Source: Acinetobacter pittii ANC 4050
GTDB taxonomy: Bacteria; Pseudomonadota; Gammaproteobacteria; Pseudomonadales; Moraxellaceae
DNA: 64,000 nucleotides
Direction: 5' to 3'
NCBI RefSeq assembly: GCF_000399685.1
Contig: NZ_KB976987.1
Coordinates: 3,143,943 to 3,207,942, forward strand
This document shows, one piece after another, positions 37,613-46,399 of the stretch. The position numbers were made by a program, and so were the translations under genes. The notes under the pieces are model-generated. The model had not been told where the DNA came from. It did not search any database and saw nothing but the letters and a program-made list of their open reading frames with translations. Each line of letters starts with the position of its first letter. Position 1 is the stretch's first letter.

Positions 37613-38923
37613 TTATAAAATTGATTCAATCACTGCCCGAATTACACCGAGTGTCAAACCAATAAATGCACCGACTACAACGCCATTCACTCGGATCATG
37701 TGTAAGTCGCCACCGACTTCATTTTCAATTTTCCCAATCATTTCGCGCGAATCCCATTCATGAATGCGCTCACTCACATAGCGTATGATTTTATGGCTAT
37801 ATTGATCCGTAAAATTCATAGCAAGTCCTGTCATTTCTTTGTTGAGAACTTCACGTACTTTTACATTCTGAACAAGGTTTTCACCCAGTTGCTGGATAGC
37901 CGCTCTTAAGTTCATTGCAATGCCAGAGTCTTCTTTCATTAAATCTTCTTTAATGGCATCACACAGAATCGTGACAGCACCACTAATAAAATTTAGAACT
38001 TGCGGACTGTCTAGCAGCGCATCCTTACCGCTGTTAAGGCGCTGACTCGCAACGCTTTCTGGTTTCGCCAGCTCAAGCATAAGTGAATGAGCAATGGTTT
38101 CAATTTCTTGTCGCCATGGGTGTTCATGGTCTGCCAGCATCGATTCTACTTTTTCAACCAAGGAGTCGATGGTGCGTTGTTGAACGTCAATACCAATCCA
38201 GCTTGCACCTCTTGCAAGAGACCATACGCCTAACGCTTTAAACATTTTTCTGGTTAATTCACGAGTTTTATCCGGATTTTGTACTACCCACTCATGAGCG
38301 ATATCCAGACCTCGCTGCAATACATCTTGGTGGAAATCATTTTCCAATACTGCACGCAGCATTTCACTTGCGAGTTTATTAACTTGAGTATTACGTACCC
38401 ATTGCACGCTGTTATTTTGCACAAAATTAGCAATTTGTTCTTGGCTAACAAATTCAAAAATTTTCGGCACAGTTTGCTGAATGAGCTCTACCACTTGTGT
38501 ATTGTTTTGTGGACTTGCTAACCATTGACCAATTGCGAGGCTTAAGTCAGTTTTTTCTAAGCTACGTTCGACTACTTGAGGTGAAAGAAAATTTTCTTGT
38601 ACAAAACGGCCCATTGACTCTGCAATACGTGCCTTGTTGCGTGGAATAATCTCGGTGTGGTCACGTAAAAACTTAGGAATTGGCAGCTTACCAAATGGGT
38701 TACGAAACAGAACGGTAATCGCGTACCAGTCGGCTAAACCACCGACTACACCTGCTTCAGCGCCCAGCATTAAAATATGAATAAAATCTGTGTACTCTGG
38801 CAGAAACCGGTCGGCAACCATCAGTGCGACCCATAGCACAACGACGATAATTAGCGCTAGAGTGGCAAAATATTTGCTACGTTTAAGACTGGGCACGTGG
38901 TGGACTTCTTCTACCATGCTCAT
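37613..38923 (-). CDS. DUF445 family membrane protein
   Basis: A 436-residue protein of the DUF445 (YjiN-like) family. There is a hydrophobic helix near residues 19-40, a second hydrophobic stretch with GAEAGVVGGLADWYAITVLFRNP at about 52-75, a long helical middle, and a C-terminal glycine-rich membrane segment (VNGVVVGAFIGLTLGVIRAVI). No function is known. AGGAT is placed correctly before the ATG at 38923. Confidence 0.85.
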   Translation of the reverse strand: MSMVEEVHHVPSLKRSKYFATLALIIVVVLWVALMVADRFLPEYTDFIHILMLGAEAGVVGGLADWYAITVLFRNPFGKLPIPKFLRDHTEIIPRNKARIAESMGRFVQENFLSPQVVERSLEKTDLSLAIGQWLASPQNNTQVVELIQQTVPKIFEFVSQEQIANFVQNNSVQWVRNTQVNKLASEMLRAVLENDFHQDVLQRGLDIAHEWVVQNPDKTRELTRKMFKALGVWSLARGASWIGIDVQQRTIDSLVEKVESMLADHEHPWRQEIETIAHSLMLELAKPESVASQRLNSGKDALLDSPQVLNFISGAVTILCDAIKEDLMKEDSGIAMNLRAAIQQLGENLVQNVKVREVLNKEMTGLAMNFTDQYSHKIIRYVSERIHEWDSREMIGKIENEVGGDLHMIRVNGVVVGAFIGLTLGVIRAVIESIL

Positions 38924-38936
38924 ACATTTATCCTAT

Positions 38937-39500
38937 TCATTTTTGTTTTACTGGCGGCTCAGGCGGTGGCAACAGCGCTCCTGTCGGACTCAATCCATAT
39001 TTTTGACCGATTGATTTCAAGATCAAGGTTGCATCAAAAGCGTCCTGAGGAGCCTGTTTTTGATCCCGATAACATTCAATAGTATACGACACTTGAACAG
39101 GATCGATATTGACCACTTGTGGGTAATCATAGAACGGATCATGCCAGAAACCTGGATAGCGTCGACCATAGCCATAAGGATAAAAACTTGGAGCAGATGG
39201 ATAAATCACAGCCTGACGTGGTGGTTTTTGACTCTGATTACTTGGGTCATTGAGTACTTTAAAAAAGCGGAAACCTTTTTGTACGGTCGTTTGTGCAGAT
39301 TTTACCAAGGTGATTTCTTCAGCTCTGCCATAACTCATGTTTGAATCGGCTTGAAAACTAATACGAAACGTTTGGGCATTTAAAGGATATGCTGAAAACT
39401 GGCCAAGCTGATCAAAGGTTCTTGGTTTACTTGGCGTGGTTGCACATGCAGTTAAGGTTAAGGCAGTGCCTAAAGCTAAACAAAGAGAGAGATATTTCAT
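38937..39500 (-). CDS. Putative lipoprotein of unknown function
   Basis: A 187-residue protein with a lipoprotein signal (MKYLSLCLALGTALTLTACATTPS, lipobox LTAC). The mature part is rich in proline, tyrosine and glycine around residues 100-130 and ends PPPEPPVKQK. The start at 39500 has GGGAG about six bases upstream; the frame continues to 39542. Similar proteins are annotated as CC0125/CC1285-type lipoproteins; no function is known. It lies 13 bases before the DUF445 gene, likely in one transcript. Confidence 0.75.
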   Translation of the reverse strand: MKYLSLCLALGTALTLTACATTPSKPRTFDQLGQFSAYPLNAQTFRISFQADSNMSYGRAEEITLVKSAQTTVQKGFRFFKVLNDPSNQSQKPPRQAVIYPSAPSFYPYGYGRRYPGFWHDPFYDYPQVVNIDPVQVSYTIECYRDQKQAPQDAFDATLILKSIGQKYGLSPTGALLPPPEPPVKQK

Positions 39501-39558
39501 GATGAACTCCCGACTGAGCATTAAAAAATAATGACTCAGCATTAAAAATTAAGAAACT

Positions 39559-40098
39559 TTAAAAACTACTGTTTGGTTCTAATAAAAATTCGGTTTCCTC
39601 TGGAGTAGAAACACGTCCGAGAATAGTATTGCGATGAGGATAGCGTCCAAAACGGTCAATAATGACTTTATGCTTTTTCTCAAAGCTTAAATTAATTTCA
39701 TTGCCGAGGCGTTGAAATAATTTTAAGGCAAACTCATGAATCAATTTTGATTCACTATGCATAAACGGCATATATAAAAAAGAGCGTTGCTCTGGATTAA
39801 GTTGTGCATCGAGTTGCAAACTAATTGCCTCTTGTGCCAACGCTAATGCCAAGCTGTCATAGGCAAAAGATTGAGGCTGATCACGATAGATGTTGCGAGA
39901 AAATTGGTCTAGTACAATAATCTCTGCTAAACGGCCTTCTGCTGTTTTTCGCCAAGACCAGAGTTCTGCTTGAGTTGCCTGTCGATGAACATCAGAAAAA
40001 TTTTCACGGATTTTTTTGTCAAAATCATCACTTTTCGCAAACCAAAGTGAACGGTGTTCAGGAGAAAACCAGAAATTTAAAATGTCTTGTTCGTTCAT
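39559..40098 (-). CDS. DUF924 family protein
   Basis: A 179-residue helical protein of the DUF924 family. It has the characteristic segments ILNFWFSPEHRSLWFAKSDDFD, IIVLDQFSRNIYRD, FLYMPFMHSES and FGRYPHRNTILGR. The fold is TPR-like and the function unestablished. It is followed after 58 bases by the lipoprotein gene on the same strand. Confidence 0.88.
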   Translation of the reverse strand: MNEQDILNFWFSPEHRSLWFAKSDDFDKKIRENFSDVHRQATQAELWSWRKTAEGRLAEIIVLDQFSRNIYRDQPQSFAYDSLALALAQEAISLQLDAQLNPEQRSFLYMPFMHSESKLIHEFALKLFQRLGNEINLSFEKKHKVIIDRFGRYPHRNTILGRVSTPEETEFLLEPNSSF

Positions 40099-40266
40099 GA
40101 TATTGACAACTCTTTAGCAATTATTCTTCAATAAAATCACAATTCTTTCGTGTCTTAAATAACAAGATTGTGATAAAAATTGCCAAACTGGAATGATGTG
40201 ATTATATAAATAGCCGTATCATCTCACGATTTTGTATATAGTGATCTTTAATAAGCGAGCAAATGC

Positions 40267-41844
40267 ATGAGTCAACCCACTACACCATCTCAATCAGTTA
40301 TTCCTGCTTGGGTGGATTCGTCGCTACTACAAGGCATGTTACGTGGAATAGAGCGTGAAAGCCTACGTATGCAAAGTAATGGGTTCTTATCACAAGAGTT
40401 ACATCCGAAGGCATTAGGTTCAGCTTTAACACATCCACAAATTACGACTGATTATTCAGAAGCGTTGATGGAGTTTATTACTTCACCTAAGCCAACGATT
40501 GAAGAAGCTTTGCATGAGCTCACCGATATTCACGCGGTTGTACACCGTCATTTAGAAAATGGCGAAAAACTCTGGCCGCTTTCGATGCCATGTATGTTAG
40601 ATGACAATGAAGAACGGATTCGTCTAGCACAATACGGCACCTCTAATATTGGTCGTTTTAAAACACTCTATCGCCGTGGGTTAGGAATTCGATATGGCCG
40701 TCGTATGCAGACCATTTCAGGAGTGCATTACAACTTATCTTTCCCAGATACACTTTTTGCTGAGCTACAAGCTCACGAAACTGACGAACAATTAAAATCA
40801 TTAAGTTTGCAGGATTATCGTAGCCATCGTTATTTTGGGCTTATTCGTAACTTCATTCGTTTAACACCATTAGTGATGTTCTTGGTGGGCGCAAGTCCAA
40901 CAGTATGTCGCTGTTTCTTGACCGGACATAAACATCATTTGTTGCCTTTAATCAAAGGTTCATACTATTTACCGTATGCTACTGCACTCCGTATGGGACG
41001 ATTGGGTTATCAAAACTCGGCTCAAAAAAGCTTAGGTATTCATTACAACAATTTGACTGGCTATCTAGATGGTTTACAAAAAGCCGTTCATTCTCCTTAC
41101 CCGCCATTTAGCCGTTTAGGGTTAAATGATGCCTCTGGTGAGCCGTTGCAAATTAATGATCATGTTTTACAGATCGAGAATGAATATTACAGTCTAGTAC
41201 GTCCAAAACAGGTGCCTCAAGCAGGTGAAACACCGTCTCAAGCTTTGAAAAATCGAGGCGTGGGTTATGTTGAATTACGTGCTGTTGATGTAAATCCCTA
41301 TTCGGCAATTGGCGTTGATGAAACGACAGCAGGCTTCCTTGAAGTGTTAGCACTTTATTGTTTGCTAAGTGATAGCCCAGATTTGTTAGGTCCAGAGCAA
41401 GACTTGGTTGAGAAAAATCAGACAGAAGTGGTGAACCGAGGCCGAGCGCCGAACGCAACCATTACAGATTTAACTGGGTCATATCACATCGAAGATTGGG
41501 CACGTCTGTATATTGCAAAAATGCAAGATTGTGCGCAGTTACTCGATCAGACCTACGCAACGGACTTGTATAGTTCAGCTTTAGCGGTCATGCAAGCACG
41601 AATTGATGAAGTTGATGAGACTTTGTCTGCACATGTTATTGACGATACGTTAAAGCATGGTGGAACTTGGAGTTTTGGTAGCCACATGGCTCAGTTACAT
41701 GCGGAAAGTTATGAACAGCATGAGCTTAGTGTGGACACTTTGAAACATTTTGAACAATTGGCTGCACAATCTTTACAGCAGCAAGAACAACTTGAACAAG
41801 ATACTCAGGTCAGTTTTGATCAATATCTTGAACAATATCGATAA
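40267..41844 (+). CDS. gshA: Glutamate-cysteine ligase
   Basis: First step of glutathione synthesis: ATP-dependent joining of L-glutamate and L-cysteine. The 525-residue length and the segments [33 protein letters not shown] and [16 protein letters not shown] match the gammaproteobacterial GshA type. dsbB starts 16 bases downstream, so the two redox-related genes are likely cotranscribed. Confidence 0.97.
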   Translation: MSQPTTPSQSVIPAWVDSSLLQGMLRGIERESLRMQSNGFLSQELHPKALGSALTHPQITTDYSEALMEFITSPKPTIEEALHELTDIHAVVHRHLENGEKLWPLSMPCMLDDNEERIRLAQYGTSNIGRFKTLYRRGLGIRYGRRMQTISGVHYNLSFPDTLFAELQAHETDEQLKSLSLQDYRSHRYFGLIRNFIRLTPLVMFLVGASPTVCRCFLTGHKHHLLPLIKGSYYLPYATALRMGRLGYQNSAQKSLGIHYNNLTGYLDGLQKAVHSPYPPFSRLGLNDASGEPLQINDHVLQIENEYYSLVRPKQVPQAGETPSQALKNRGVGYVELRAVDVNPYSAIGVDETTAGFLEVLALYCLLSDSPDLLGPEQDLVEKNQTEVVNRGRAPNATITDLTGSYHIEDWARLYIAKMQDCAQLLDQTYATDLYSSALAVMQARIDEVDETLSAHVIDDTLKHGGTWSFGSHMAQLHAESYEQHELSVDTLKHFEQLAAQSLQQQEQLEQDTQVSFDQYLEQYR

Positions 41845-41860
41845 TAAAACGAGGTTTTAC

Positions 41861-42376
41861 ATGCGATTAAGTTACCGTTTGGTGAGTGGACTACTTGTTT
41901 TAGCAAGTATTGTCGGCATGTCTTTTGCGTTGTATTTGGAGCATGTAAAAGGTTTAGAGCCATGTCCGCTCTGTATTTTTCAACGTGTTGGCTTAATGGC
42001 GATGGGCCTTGTAGCACTAATTGCCTTTTTACATAACCCAGTTTCCAACGCGGTGAAACGTTTTTATGCATTTTTAGCAGGCATCGCAATTTTATGGTCA
42101 GTAGGTGTGGCAGGACGTCATGTCTGGTTGCAACATTTACCACCTGATCAAGTACCAAGTTGTGGTCCGGGATTAAATTACCTCATTGATGCTTTACCAA
42201 TGAAAATGGTTTTACAAGAAGTATTGTCAGGTTCAGGTGAATGTGCAGCAATTGATTGGACCTTTTTAGGTCAATCTTTACCAGTTTGGTCATTTGTTTA
42301 TTTTCTTTTGATATTACTGGTTTGTTTATGGCAATTGTTCCGTTTTTATCCAGTATTTAAGACTGCTAAAAAGTAA
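41861..42376 (+). CDS. dsbB: Disulfide bond formation protein B
   Basis: Reoxidises DsbA and passes electrons to quinone in the inner membrane. The 171-residue protein has four hydrophobic helices, the first periplasmic pair in [10 protein letters not shown], and the second in VPSCGPG and SGEC. The ATG at 41861 follows ACGAGG; a frame opening at 41750 lies inside gshA and is not credible. dsbD lies at the right edge of the window. Confidence 0.96.
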   Translation: MRLSYRLVSGLLVLASIVGMSFALYLEHVKGLEPCPLCIFQRVGLMAMGLVALIAFLHNPVSNAVKRFYAFLAGIAILWSVGVAGRHVWLQHLPPDQVPSCGPGLNYLIDALPMKMVLQEVLSGSGECAAIDWTFLGQSLPVWSFVYFLLILLVCLWQLFRFYPVFKTAKK

Positions 42377-42393
42377 GTTTAAAGTGGTTAAAG

Positions 42394-42421
42394 AAAAGCT
42401 CAATATAAGTTGGGCTTTTTT
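42394..42421 (+). terminator. Terminator after dsbB
   Basis: AAAAGCTCAA pairs with TTGGGCTTTT (one wobble) around a 6-nt loop, running into T residues. Confidence 0.8.
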
Positions 42422-42528
42422 ATTACTTTCGAATAAGTGAAAATATAAAAATAACGCATAATTTTGTAGACAGATAGTTCTGTTTTTTATAAAGTGCAGC
42501 CGTTTTATATCCTTATGATTATAAAAAA

Positions 42529-45500
42529 ATGCTTTTCAATATATTTAATGTTTTGGAAAAAATAGGGTTAAGTGCGCAGAAACGTGCCATCCATGTGCAA
42601 TTTTCTAATGAGCTACTCAATAGCCAAGTTTTTTTACAGCGTATCGAAGGCCAACATCAGCTAAATGGGGGATTGGAAGCTGAGTTGATCTGTCTTTCAA
42701 CGAATGCCCAAATTGCATTAAAGCAGTTTATAGGGGTACAAGTTGCTGTTGATCAGGTCACTGATTCAGGACAATTATTTCGAATTACAGGAATTGTGAC
42801 AGAAGCCAGTTTTGGTCAAAGTGATGGTGCTTTAACACTTTATAAACTCACATTAAAAGACGCGACAAACTTATGGCACAAGCGCCGTAATAGTCGTGTT
42901 TTCATGAATAAAAGTATTATTGAAGTCACGGAAGTATTATTTAAAGAGTGGCAAGAAAAAAGTCAGCTTTTTGCGACAAGTTTAAGTCTTGATCTTAGTG
43001 GGTTAAGTCAGAATTATGATATTCGCCCATTTATTATGCAGCACAATGAATCTGACTATGACTTTCTTACGCGCTTATGGCGAAGTGAAGGCGTTAGCTG
43101 GTTAATTGATGAAGCCGAACTTTTTGTACCTCATTTCACTGCGCCAATACAGACTCAAAAACTGAGACTTATTGATGATAATAATCAGTACCAAGCTTTA
43201 GCACGTCGCAGCATTCGCTATCACAGAAGTAGTGCAACAGAATATCAAGATAGTATTACAGGTTTTGTTGCGGTGCGGACTTTGCAGCCGACTGCGGTAC
43301 ATGTGCAGCGTTGGCAACCTGATGCACTGGCACATGAAGAAGGTGTAGGATCAGTGATCACTACACACATACATTCAGAGCAATTTGATTCAGCGAGTTT
43401 GAGCCTTGAACAAGCATGGCACATGAGCCCAGCTTGGATGCAAGATTTAAAAGGGGAAGATCAAGCCACTGCTTCAAGTAGTAATCAGCTAGAGAAATTA
43501 AATCAGCAATTTACTAATATGTACGCGAGTCAGGCTAAATATTTTAAGGCCTATAGTAGCGTTCGTGACAGCCAAGTTGGTTGTTGGTTTAACCTACAGG
43601 AACACCCTGAAATTGATCAGCATGAAGGGGCTGATCAAGAGTTCTTAATTATTGCTAAAAACTTCTATAACCAAAATAACTTACCTAAAGATTTACATCA
43701 GCAAGTTAGCCAGTTATTAACTCAAAGTCGTTGGGATCAACATGGTTACGATGATATTGAGCGCCAAGGTAATGAGTTGACATTAATACGCCGTCAAATC
43801 AAAACTGCACCTGAATATAATCCGGAGCAGCATCGACCAATGGCCTATCCACAAAGAGCGAAAGTCGTGGGACCAGAGGGAGAAACCATTCATGTTGATG
43901 AATGGGGGCGCATTAAGGTGCGTTTTCTATTTACCCGTAGTGATGATCATGGGCATGACGGTGGTGCAGGCAGCAATGACAATGATACCGACTCGGCTTG
44001 GGTAGATGTACTGACTCCTTGGGCAGGCGAAGGTTATGGAGCACGCTTCTTACCACGTATTGGTGAAGTGGTAGTCATTGACTTCTTTGATGGCAATATT
44101 GACCGTCCATTTGTGACCGGGCGCATCCACGAGGCACAGCGTTCACCAACCAAGTTCGATGTAAAAGGGCAGCTTCCTGATACTAAAAAGCTAAGTGGTA
44201 TACGCAGTCAAGAAGTTAATGGTAGTGGCTTTAACCAATTACGCTTTGATGATACAACAGGGCAAATCAGTACCCAACTCCAAAGTAGCCATGCAGCAAC
44301 ACAGTTGAATTTAGGTAACTTGAGCCATCCGAAAGAACAAGCGACGAGCCAAGGCCGTGGTGAAGGCTTTGAGCTTAGAACAGATGCTTGGGGAGCTGTG
44401 CGTGCAGGTAAAGGTATGCTCATTAGTACCTATGCGCAAGAGCAAGCGATTGCAGACCATTTAGAGGCTGCACAAGCACAATCCTTACTTTCACAAGGTT
44501 ATGACAGCATGAAAATGCTCAGTGAGATTGCGGCCAAGCAACAAACTGATGCTTTGAATGTGATTAATCGCTTACCCAAATTCATCCAGTCACTTGAGCT
44601 AAAAACTACAGGACAGGCATTAGATAGTACGGTAAATCTATTTAAAGAAGGTATTAATAACGATCCTATTCACGCCTTAAAAGACTGTGGTGGCTTTATT
44701 CAAGATATTGGCGCGCTAGGGGGAAATGCAAAAGGCGTTGTAGACGAATTTAATTCTTTCTTTAGTGATGCCAAAGATGCGGTGGAAAACTTAAAAGCAT
44801 TTATTGAAAATGTTGAAGAGCATGGTGCCGACATCGTTAAAGGAAAACTGGCCAGTATTAAAGACCGCATTCATAAAAATCCATTTGAAAGTATTCAAGA
44901 GGTTGGAAAAGTCTTAGCCAACGTCGAGACCAAAGACTTTGACATGATGAGTGTATGTGGAACGTTTAGTAAAGGCAGTAAATTAGAAGTATCACCTTCT
45001 AAAGCATTAAGTTCTTTGCAAGGCTTTATGGAAGGTTATACCCAAGGTTTAGAAAGCAGTTCCGATACTAAACAGCAAGAGCAAGGCAAGATCTTTAGAC
45101 AAGCTCTTATGTTATTGGCATCGCCAAATGGTATTGCTTTGACGACGCCTGAAAATATTATTCTACAAGCTTCGCAAGATATTGCTGAAAGTGCCAACGG
45201 TTCAATTAATTTAAGCGCACAGAAAAATATTATTGGACATGCACAAGACAAAATCAGTTTGTTTGCCGCACAAAAGGGTTTAAGTGCGTTTGCCGCTAAA
45301 GGACCAATCAAAGTACAAGCGCAAACAGAGGGTATTGAAATGCTCTCAAGAAAAAATATTAAAATTCTGTCTGTTGAAGATAAGATTGAAATAATTGGAC
45401 AGAAAGAAATTGTATTAAATGCTGGCGGTAGTCAATTAACAATTTCAGATAAAGGAGTTTTTATTAATACACCTAGATTATTTCATGCTAAAGCTGGTCA

Positions 45501-45843
45501 GCATAAATTTGATGCAGGTGCTATTGTAAATTATTCTTTCCCAAATTTACCAAGTATGTATTATGGTAATTTTAATGTTAAGGATAAAAATAATAATCCT
45601 ATAAGTGGTCAAAAATATAAGATGACTTTACCAAGTGGAAAAGAAATTCTAGGATTTACTGATGAAAATGGTAGTACAGTTACTGGATATTCTAGCGAAG
45701 ATAATCAAAGGCTAAAATTAGAAATTATCGAGGATTTACATCAAGATATCTGGTATCAACCGAAGTCTACATATGAATATGAAACAATTGATGATTTAGA
45801 AATACCTGTAAATTTTGATGAAGAGGTTGATGAAAATGAATAA
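42529..45843 (+). CDS. vgrG: Type VI secretion VgrG spike protein with C-terminal extension
   Basis: An 1104-residue spike protein. Residues 1 to about 430 form the gp27-like part; the gp5-like OB domain follows (HVDEWGRIKVRF at 455-466, then WVDVLTPWAGEGYGARFLPRIGEVVVIDFFDG at 491-522); a DUF2345-type beta-helix region carries GFELRTDAWGAVRAGKG and repeats of the NINLSAQKNI type up to about 1000. Residues 1015-1104 are an extra domain (FNVKDKNNNPISGQKYKM, GFTDENGSTVTG) with an acidic tail. DNA from about 45450 is much more AT-rich than the rest of the gene. No other T6SS structural genes are in the window, so this is an orphan vgrG island. Confidence 0.95.
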   Translation: MLFNIFNVLEKIGLSAQKRAIHVQFSNELLNSQVFLQRIEGQHQLNGGLEAELICLSTNAQIALKQFIGVQVAVDQVTDSGQLFRITGIVTEASFGQSDGALTLYKLTLKDATNLWHKRRNSRVFMNKSIIEVTEVLFKEWQEKSQLFATSLSLDLSGLSQNYDIRPFIMQHNESDYDFLTRLWRSEGVSWLIDEAELFVPHFTAPIQTQKLRLIDDNNQYQALARRSIRYHRSSATEYQDSITGFVAVRTLQPTAVHVQRWQPDALAHEEGVGSVITTHIHSEQFDSASLSLEQAWHMSPAWMQDLKGEDQATASSSNQLEKLNQQFTNMYASQAKYFKAYSSVRDSQVGCWFNLQEHPEIDQHEGADQEFLIIAKNFYNQNNLPKDLHQQVSQLLTQSRWDQHGYDDIERQGNELTLIRRQIKTAPEYNPEQHRPMAYPQRAKVVGPEGETIHVDEWGRIKVRFLFTRSDDHGHDGGAGSNDNDTDSAWVDVLTPWAGEGYGARFLPRIGEVVVIDFFDGNIDRPFVTGRIHEAQRSPTKFDVKGQLPDTKKLSGIRSQEVNGSGFNQLRFDDTTGQISTQLQSSHAATQLNLGNLSHPKEQATSQGRGEGFELRTDAWGAVRAGKGMLISTYAQEQAIADHLEAAQAQSLLSQGYDSMKMLSEIAAKQQTDALNVINRLPKFIQSLELKTTGQALDSTVNLFKEGINNDPIHALKDCGGFIQDIGALGGNAKGVVDEFNSFFSDAKDAVENLKAFIENVEEHGADIVKGKLASIKDRIHKNPFESIQEVGKVLANVETKDFDMMSVCGTFSKGSKLEVSPSKALSSLQGFMEGYTQGLESSSDTKQQEQGKIFRQALMLLASPNGIALTTPENIILQASQDIAESANGSINLSAQKNIIGHAQDKISLFAAQKGLSAFAAKGPIKVQAQTEGIEMLSRKNIKILSVEDKIEIIGQKEIVLNAGGSQLTISDKGVFINTPRLFHAKAGQHKFDAGAIVNYSFPNLPSMYYGNFNVKDKNNNPISGQKYKMTLPSGKEILGFTDENGSTVTGYSSEDNQRLKLEIIEDLHQDIWYQPKSTYEYETIDDLEIPVNFDEEVDENE

Positions 45844-46399
45844 AATATATATGAGTTTATCGATGATTTTTATTTTTAATATAAGTGGTTGTGCTACAGT
45901 AGCTCAAAGTGCTCCTATATATGAGAAATATGAATCTCAAAATTTAAAATGTGGTGAAGCTAATATTAAAGTAATCTCTTATTGTTATGATCCTGAAAAA
46001 GGGCTTGAAGATAGAGGTAGTGGTGGTATTGTCAGAGAGTGTAAAAATAGTGTAATTAATATAAATAATAAAAAAGAAATAAATATACCAGTAATGGCAG
46101 AAAGCCAAAAAAAATTATTAAAAAAACAAGGGTATGATTTTTTAGGAAATCTTGAAGAAGGAAAATGGAGCTTGGTTAGTTTTGCATGTATTGAAAATAA
46201 TAAAAGTTCTTTTGTTTTATTAAATCAAGCAACTTCTAATAATATAAATATGATGGATCATAGTAAAGGATCATTGTGGGATAACCCAGTGCTATTAGAT
46301 CTTAAAGGTAATATAATTAAAAATGGAAATAAGGAAATACTAAAAAATAGTAAAAAAGGAAAAGCAATTTCAGCTAATGCAGTTTATGGGAATGAATAA
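45836..46399 (+). CDS. Putative lipoprotein in the T6SS module
   Basis: A 187-residue protein of unknown function with a lipoprotein signal (MNKIYMSLSMIFIFNISGCATV; lipobox ISGC). The start at 45836 lies inside the last codons of vgrG and has GAAGAGG (45819-45825) upstream; ATGs at 45830 and 45815 are in frame. Its stop shares a base with the effector start. It is lysine- and asparagine-rich, in line with the AT-rich DNA. Being periplasmic-facing it could be a second immunity protein; an adaptor should be cytoplasmic, so that role is less likely. Confidence 0.75.
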   Translation: MNKIYMSLSMIFIFNISGCATVAQSAPIYEKYESQNLKCGEANIKVISYCYDPEKGLEDRGSGGIVRECKNSVININNKKEINIPVMAESQKKLLKKQGYDFLGNLEEGKWSLVSFACIENNKSSFVLLNQATSNNINMMDHSKGSLWDNPVLLDLKGNIIKNGNKEILKNSKKGKAISANAVYGNE

